Assembly: GCF_003751445.1 (NCBI RefSeq)
Contig: NZ_RJUU01000001.1
Span: 5,198,001-5,262,000 of the forward strand
DNA from: Streptomyces sp. 840.1
GTDB taxonomy: Bacteria; Actinomycetota; Actinomycetes; Streptomycetales; Streptomycetaceae
DNA: 64,000 bases
Direction: 5' to 3'
Under the pieces are notes generated by a model. It worked only from the letters and a program-made list of their open reading frames with translations, did not search any database and was not told where the DNA came from. Position numbers and translations under genes: made by a program. This document shows positions 60,201-64,000 of the stretch, piece after piece (positions within the stretch are counted from its first letter, which is position 1; each line of letters starts with the position of its first letter).

Positions 60201-60867
60201 CCTGCCGTTTCGCTTGTGCGCGCCAGGTGCGGTGTGGGCGTTACGGGCGATATCTTGACACTGAAATGGCGCTCGTTCTGATGGGGCGCCAGGTGCGCAT
60301 TGGGCGGGTCAGGTGGCGCCAATGCTGCGAGTGACGATGTGACGCCGAGGGCTGGTGACGCTCAATGCGGGGGCCCCGGATCGTGCAGATCAGATGTCCC
60401 GGAAAGGGCTCGGCGGCCCTGTGAGCTGTGCAGACTCGTGGCACAGGCTGTCTGACTTGGGGAAACGCTCTTTCTCTTCTTTCACCCTCGTACCGTTTGA
60501 TGTAGCCAAAAGTCCTAGAGGAGTCCCACGCGCGAGTGGCGAACGAAGCGACAGGGGTAGATGTGACGCCACGTGGGGCAGAACGGAGCGTCGCCGCCCG
60601 AGAGGGCGGTGGCCAGGGCGCCCCTCAGTGCCTGTCAAAGCACCGCGCTCTGTTGAGCCTGCGGCTAAGTCGTTCGTCTGGGGCGCGGGTTGCAGAGGAG
60701 GCGCTGACAGAGGGGAGGGGCTGCCGTAGCCTTGAAGTACACCGGCTCCGGAGGCTGTCGCTCTTCTGTCTTTACCGCACGGGAGCGGTGTATCTGATAG
60801 ACCGTTAGATGTGCGGTCCCAAGCGTGCCCAGGAGGTCTAGATGTCCCTTTTGGGTCGTATGTCAGC
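60201..60867. other. Intergenic region between att fragment and IS element
   Basis: No supportable gene. Frames here are short or Pro/Arg-rich shadows, and no tRNA or rRNA was seen. If the fragment at 60117-60200 is the right attachment site, this is resident chromosome. Confidence 0.4.
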
Positions 60868-60870
60868 CTA

Positions 60871-61821
60871 GGCGCTGTCCGGCGGATCATGGGCGGAGCC
60901 GTAAGCGGACTGCCGCTGCGGTGACCGTGCCGTGGAAGACGTAGGCCCTCTTGTCGTAACGGGTCGCGACAGCGCGGCAGTTCTAGAGTCGGTTGATGGT
61001 CCGCTCGACCTCGTTGCGCCGCCGATAGCGCTCGCGGTCGAAGCCGGCAGGTCTGCCGCCCGCGCTGCCTCTGCGCCGACGGTCGGCCCGCTGGTCCTTC
61101 GGCTCGGGGATCGTGTGCTTGATGCGCCGTCTTCGCAGGTAGCGGCAGTTTCGGCGGGAGCTGTAAGCCTTGTCGCCGCTGACGTGAGCGGGCCTGGTCC
61201 GGGGATGCCCGACCAGCGGGCGGGGAACCCGAATCCGGTCCAGGACTTCGATCATCTGCGGGGCGTCACCCCACTGACCTGGAGTGATCAGTAGAGCCAT
61301 GGGGCGGCAGCCGCCTTCACCGGCGAGGTGGATCTTGGAGGTCGGACCGCCCCGGGACCGTCCGAGTCCCTCATCGGGGCGGTGGTGCCGGGGCGTCGTC
61401 CTTTCTTCGGGACCCGCAGCCTGGCCTTGCGGGCGCCGGCCGCGTGCTGGTGGGCCCGGCAGGACGTCGAGTCGACGCCGACCATGCCCCAGTCGATCCG
61501 CCCCGCCAGGTCGGCGTCGGCCTGGACCGCGCGCAAGAGCCGGTCCCAGGTGCTGTCCGCCGACCAGCGGCGATGCCGTTCATAGATGGTCTTCCACGAG
61601 CCGTAGCGTTACGGCAGATCACGCCACGGAATACCGGTGCGGACCCGGAACAGAATCCCGTTCAGCACGGTCCGGTGATCCTTCCACCGGCCGCCCCTGG
61701 CCACCCGGCGAAGGCAGATGCGGCTCCAGCAGCGACCACTCGCGATTCGTCAGATCCCCCCGACCCATGACCCAACCAACGAGCGACCGGTCGGAAAGTC
61801 ACATGATCCGCCGGACACGCC
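60871..61821. mobile_element. IS5-family insertion sequence, decayed
   Basis: 951 bp bounded by imperfect inverted repeats: GGCGCTGTCCGGCGGATCAT at 60871 and, on the other strand from 61821, GGCGTGTCCGGCGGATCATG. Both sides are flanked by the 3-bp target duplication CTA (60868-60870 and 61822-61824), as in the IS427 group. It carries a broken transposase. Confidence 0.85.
60888..61768 (-). pseudogene. IS5-family transposase pseudogene
   Basis: Begins [19 protein letters not shown] at 61768, then shifts frame to [25 protein letters not shown]. It is interrupted by TAA before RYGSWKTIYERHRRW, continues DADLAGRIDWGMVGVDST, then shifts again to GLGRSRGGPTSKIHLAGEGG and ALLITPGQWGD...VSGDKAYSSRRNCRYLRR. 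A TAG splits NRL from NCRAVATRYDKRAYVFHGTV. Clearly DDE-type IS5 but with several lesions, so inactive. Confidence 0.85.
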
Positions 61822-63357
61822 CTAGGCATGGATCGGGGGGAGGCCGTAGCGACTGACGGCCAGGTAAGTTTCCGGGGTGGCCGCCTCGAGAAGACCTTGG
61901 TCACCCGTCAGGTCGAGCTCCGGTTCCTCGGGACGGCGCAGCAGGTCGCTCCAGTCGCTCGTCGCTCCACCCTCGTAGGCTTCCCGGAGCAGGGAGCGCA
62001 GCCGAGGGCGGGCTTCCTCCTGCTGTTCGTGGAAAATCCGCCGCTGGGTAAGCCGCTGCTCGTCCTGAGCGTCTTCGCTGCCCCGCTCGTCGACGGCCAG
62101 CTGGTTCTCGGCGCGCAGCCCCGGGGTGCGCCAAGCGATCGCGAGATCTTCCTCGTGGAGGCGCGCGCAGACGGCGAACAGCTTCCGGGACATACCGAGA
62201 TGTACCTCGGTGCTGGGGATACGACAGGTGAGGAAGTCGTCGATCCCCCAGGAACGGATCTGGGCACGTGAGAGGTGCGACTTGCCGTGAAGTGCCGCTC
62301 CGCGGAGGTCGTCCCGCATGGCGAGGGTGCGGTCGTCCTTCTCCAGCGGTGTGGTCAGTCCGTGGCGTCGGTGGCGCGAAGTGCGGTCGGCCGGCACCGG
62401 CACCGTGCGCAACTGCGAGGCCGACGCGGAGCGCAGCGCCAGGTAGACGAGCATCTGGGCGCGGGCCGCGCCGATGAGCGCGTCGTCGTTCTCGCCGAGG
62501 TGGTCTTCGAGGTTGCCCTCGCCCACTGCTGCCTCGCCGTCGGGGTCGGATCCGGCCGGGGGAAGGGGCGGCTGGCCGGGGTACAGCGCGTGGTCGATAG
62601 TCAGGAACAGGTCGTCCCCGGGCCGCACGGCGGCTCCAACCAGGACGCTGCGGTGCGCGTACGAGCCGAGGACCTTGCTCCCGGCCCCCAGCTGCGCCCA
62701 CCCGTCGCGCAGGGTTTTGAAGTCGCAGATACCGCCCTTGGCCTCGATCAGCCAGTACACCTTCTCCGCCTCGTGCCGTCCCCACAGGTCCGGCAGCTTC
62801 CTCTTGGGGTCCTTGAAGGTGGCGCTCAGGGCGGGGATGGGGCCGCCGAGTTCGAGGTGCTCGGTCTGCCCCAGACCCAGCAGCGAGCGGCAGACCCACT
62901 CGGTCATCGTCATGCCCAGCCGGTAGGCGGCAGCGCTCTTCGCGGTGCGCTCGGTGCCGTACGCGTAGACCGGGTTCAGCGTCAGGCGCTGGCCCGTGGC
63001 ACCCGGCACGGGGGGCTGATGCTCGAAGGGGTGCGCACCGAGGTAGGCATACAACGGGGCGACTCGGGCGACGAGCTCCCCGTGTGCGTACTGCGGCTGG
63101 TTCTGCAGGTGCGGGGTGATGTCGCGGCCGACCTCAGTGGCCGCCTTGATGATCTCCCGCCACGTGGTGGTCGGGGCATACCAGCCGTCCGCCTTCGGGA
63201 ACCCGTCCGTCGCGCTCCACGCCTTGTGCTCGGCCGTCCGCCACTGCTTCCTGGGCTTGGCCGCAGGCCCGGTACGAAACAGGACCGGTATGTCGAAGCT
63301 GTCGGCGTAGGTGAGTGGCGGCTCGTCGGGGACGTGCGCGGGGATCATCGGCGTCAT
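61822..63357 (-). CDS. PD-(D/E)XK nuclease-like protein
   Basis: 511 aa from ATG 63355-63357. A nuclease core is seen at LPDLWGRHEAEKVYWLIEAKGGICDFKTL (about 201-229): PD, then ExK in a hydrophobic strand. The 140 residues before it hold GMTMTEWVCRSLLGLGQTEHLEL, the helix expected ahead of that core. The C-terminal part (LHEEDLAIAWRTPGLRAENQLAVDERGSEDAQ) is helical and charged. Its stop codon TAG coincides with the IS target duplication. Orphan restriction or defence role is inferred. Confidence 0.65.
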   Translation of the reverse strand: MTPMIPAHVPDEPPLTYADSFDIPVLFRTGPAAKPRKQWRTAEHKAWSATDGFPKADGWYAPTTTWREIIKAATEVGRDITPHLQNQPQYAHGELVARVAPLYAYLGAHPFEHQPPVPGATGQRLTLNPVYAYGTERTAKSAAAYRLGMTMTEWVCRSLLGLGQTEHLELGGPIPALSATFKDPKRKLPDLWGRHEAEKVYWLIEAKGGICDFKTLRDGWAQLGAGSKVLGSYAHRSVLVGAAVRPGDDLFLTIDHALYPGQPPLPPAGSDPDGEAAVGEGNLEDHLGENDDALIGAARAQMLVYLALRSASASQLRTVPVPADRTSRHRRHGLTTPLEKDDRTLAMRDDLRGAALHGKSHLSRAQIRSWGIDDFLTCRIPSTEVHLGMSRKLFAVCARLHEEDLAIAWRTPGLRAENQLAVDERGSEDAQDEQRLTQRRIFHEQQEEARPRLRSLLREAYEGGATSDWSDLLRRPEEPELDLTGDQGLLEAATPETYLAVSRYGLPPIHA

Positions 63358-63471
63358 GGGGCAACCCTGGCACGAGCCTCGACGCCCCGGGGACCAGGCG
63401 GCGGGCTCCGGCCCCGCTCGACGGCTACCCGCCGCCGTCTTTGGGCTGCTTCGCGTGGCTAGGCCTTGGGA

Positions 63472-64000
63472 GTGACCGACCTTTCCACGCTGCTCGGAGA
63501 CCCCTCCGAGCAGCGTCTGTGTATCTCCTACACCGACGATCTCGCGATGCCCCACAGGCCGACACGCTGGAGCGGTGGGACGTGGCCGTCATCCATGAGG
63601 AGAGGATGGTTGGGTCGATCAGCTTCTATCGGGTGCATCTCGACCGGGGCATGAACGCGGTCCGGGTCATGGAGGAGGCGTCCGAAGAGCTCGACGAGAT
63701 TGCCCAGGCCCTGCTGGATTCCGAGGACAGGAAACTTCACCGAGGACGCTGGCGGGTGGCTTCCGTATGTGGGTTCCTCCCTGCTCGTCATGGACAAAGT
63801 GACCCTGGATGAGCCGTGGCGCGGGCACGGCTCGGCACCATCCTCGCCACGGAGGCGATCCACAGGCTCACGACTGGCTGCCGGGCCGTCGCGTGCCCGC
63901 CCGGTGTGACCGACTTCAGCAGCGACCGCCTGAGGAACCGGACGGAGTGGAACCGGGTGACCGCCAAGATCGCCAAAGGATGGGCCAGCATCGGGTTCCG
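63472..64000 (+). pseudogene. Frameshifted hypothetical gene (runs off window)
   Basis: Successive pieces in different frames make one protein-like sequence: VTDLSTLLGDPSEQRLCISYTDDL, then LERWDVAVIHEERMVGSISFYRVHLDRGMNAVRVMEEASEELDEIAQALLD, then GWLPYVGSSLLVMDKVTLDEPWRGHG, then LGTILATEAIHRLT...CPPGVTDFSSDRLRNRTEWNRV. At least three frame changes. The LLVMDKVTLDEPWRGHGLG segment looks like the acetyl-CoA loop of a GNAT-type protein. Confidence 0.6.

Noticed and set aside
60390..60890. 166-codon minus-strand frame
   Set aside because: Low-complexity Pro/Arg/Ser sequence crossing into the IS left end; no start signal.

Overview
The window is high-GC actinobacterial DNA and almost certainly Streptomyces or a close relative. 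GTG/TTG starts and GTGA/ATGA gene overlaps are frequent. Lineage-typical families include a conservon (roadblock, DUF742, GTPase and sensor kinase), DUF317, DUF5999 and DUF6624 proteins, a WhiB regulator and TPR regulators. No rRNA, tRNA or CRISPR array was recognised. The content is accessory rather than core.

Layout. Positions 1-5500: the end of an ABC exporter, two small hypothetical genes and a DUF317 gene typical of actinomycete mobile DNA, an orphan PD-(D/E)XK nuclease, a lipoprotein and a hypothetical gene. Positions 5900-13035, minus strand: a mobilization operon with winged-helix protein, zinc-finger protein, WhiB, membrane protein with 78-bp tandem repeats, two small genes, a MobC-like protein and a relaxase. 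No TraB/FtsK-type pump or replication initiator gene is visible. Positions 13700-16600: an XRE regulator facing a membrane protein and a peptidase-like gene, preceded by repeat operators. Positions 17600-21500: hypothetical genes and decayed DNA (IS701-like and amidase remnants), a 2H phosphoesterase and a NUDIX gene.

Positions 21605-38809, minus strand: the most interesting region, an approximately 17-kb, tightly overlapping operon-like array. Reading from its 5' end it encodes a 47-residue peptide, an APH-like kinase, a NUDIX protein, an ABC exporter, a double-NUDIX protein, a triple-NUDIX protein, a kinase remnant, a methyltransferase-NUDIX fusion, a radical-SAM-like protein with a CX2CX2C cluster, a mandelate-racemase-like enzyme, an unknown protein, a HAD protein, a methyltransferase, a PhyH dioxygenase, a YrdC/Sua5-like protein, a phosphoketolase homologue, a second PhyH dioxygenase and a third methyltransferase. 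There is no PKS, NRPS or terpene synthase. I could not match it to a known pathway. It is best read as a candidate undescribed biosynthetic locus whose intermediates may be phosphorylated or nucleotide-linked.

Positions 39134-44130: a small HTH gene, a run of overlapping genes (nuclease/phosphatase-like EEP protein, DUF5999, DUF6624, GNAT-like, two double-HTH regulators) and an acyl-CoA dehydrogenase-like gene lacking the usual catalytic glutamates. Positions 44212-47998: a conservon with a GAF protein. Positions 48026-57058: GH15 glucanohydrolase, TPR regulators, TrmO, a truncated FGE-like domain, an RsbW-like ATPase, GNAT and gamma-glutamylcyclotransferase-like genes. Positions 58487-60200: excisionase and tyrosine integrase, followed by the displaced 3' end of a TrmA-family RNA methyltransferase gene, the likely right attachment site. 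Positions 60871-61821: a decayed IS5-family element. The window ends with a second PD-(D/E)XK protein and a frameshifted pseudogene.

Inference: much or all of positions 1-60200 may be an integrative mobilizable element that entered the 3' end of a trmA-like gene and carries the NUDIX-rich biosynthetic operon. Its left end would lie outside the window.
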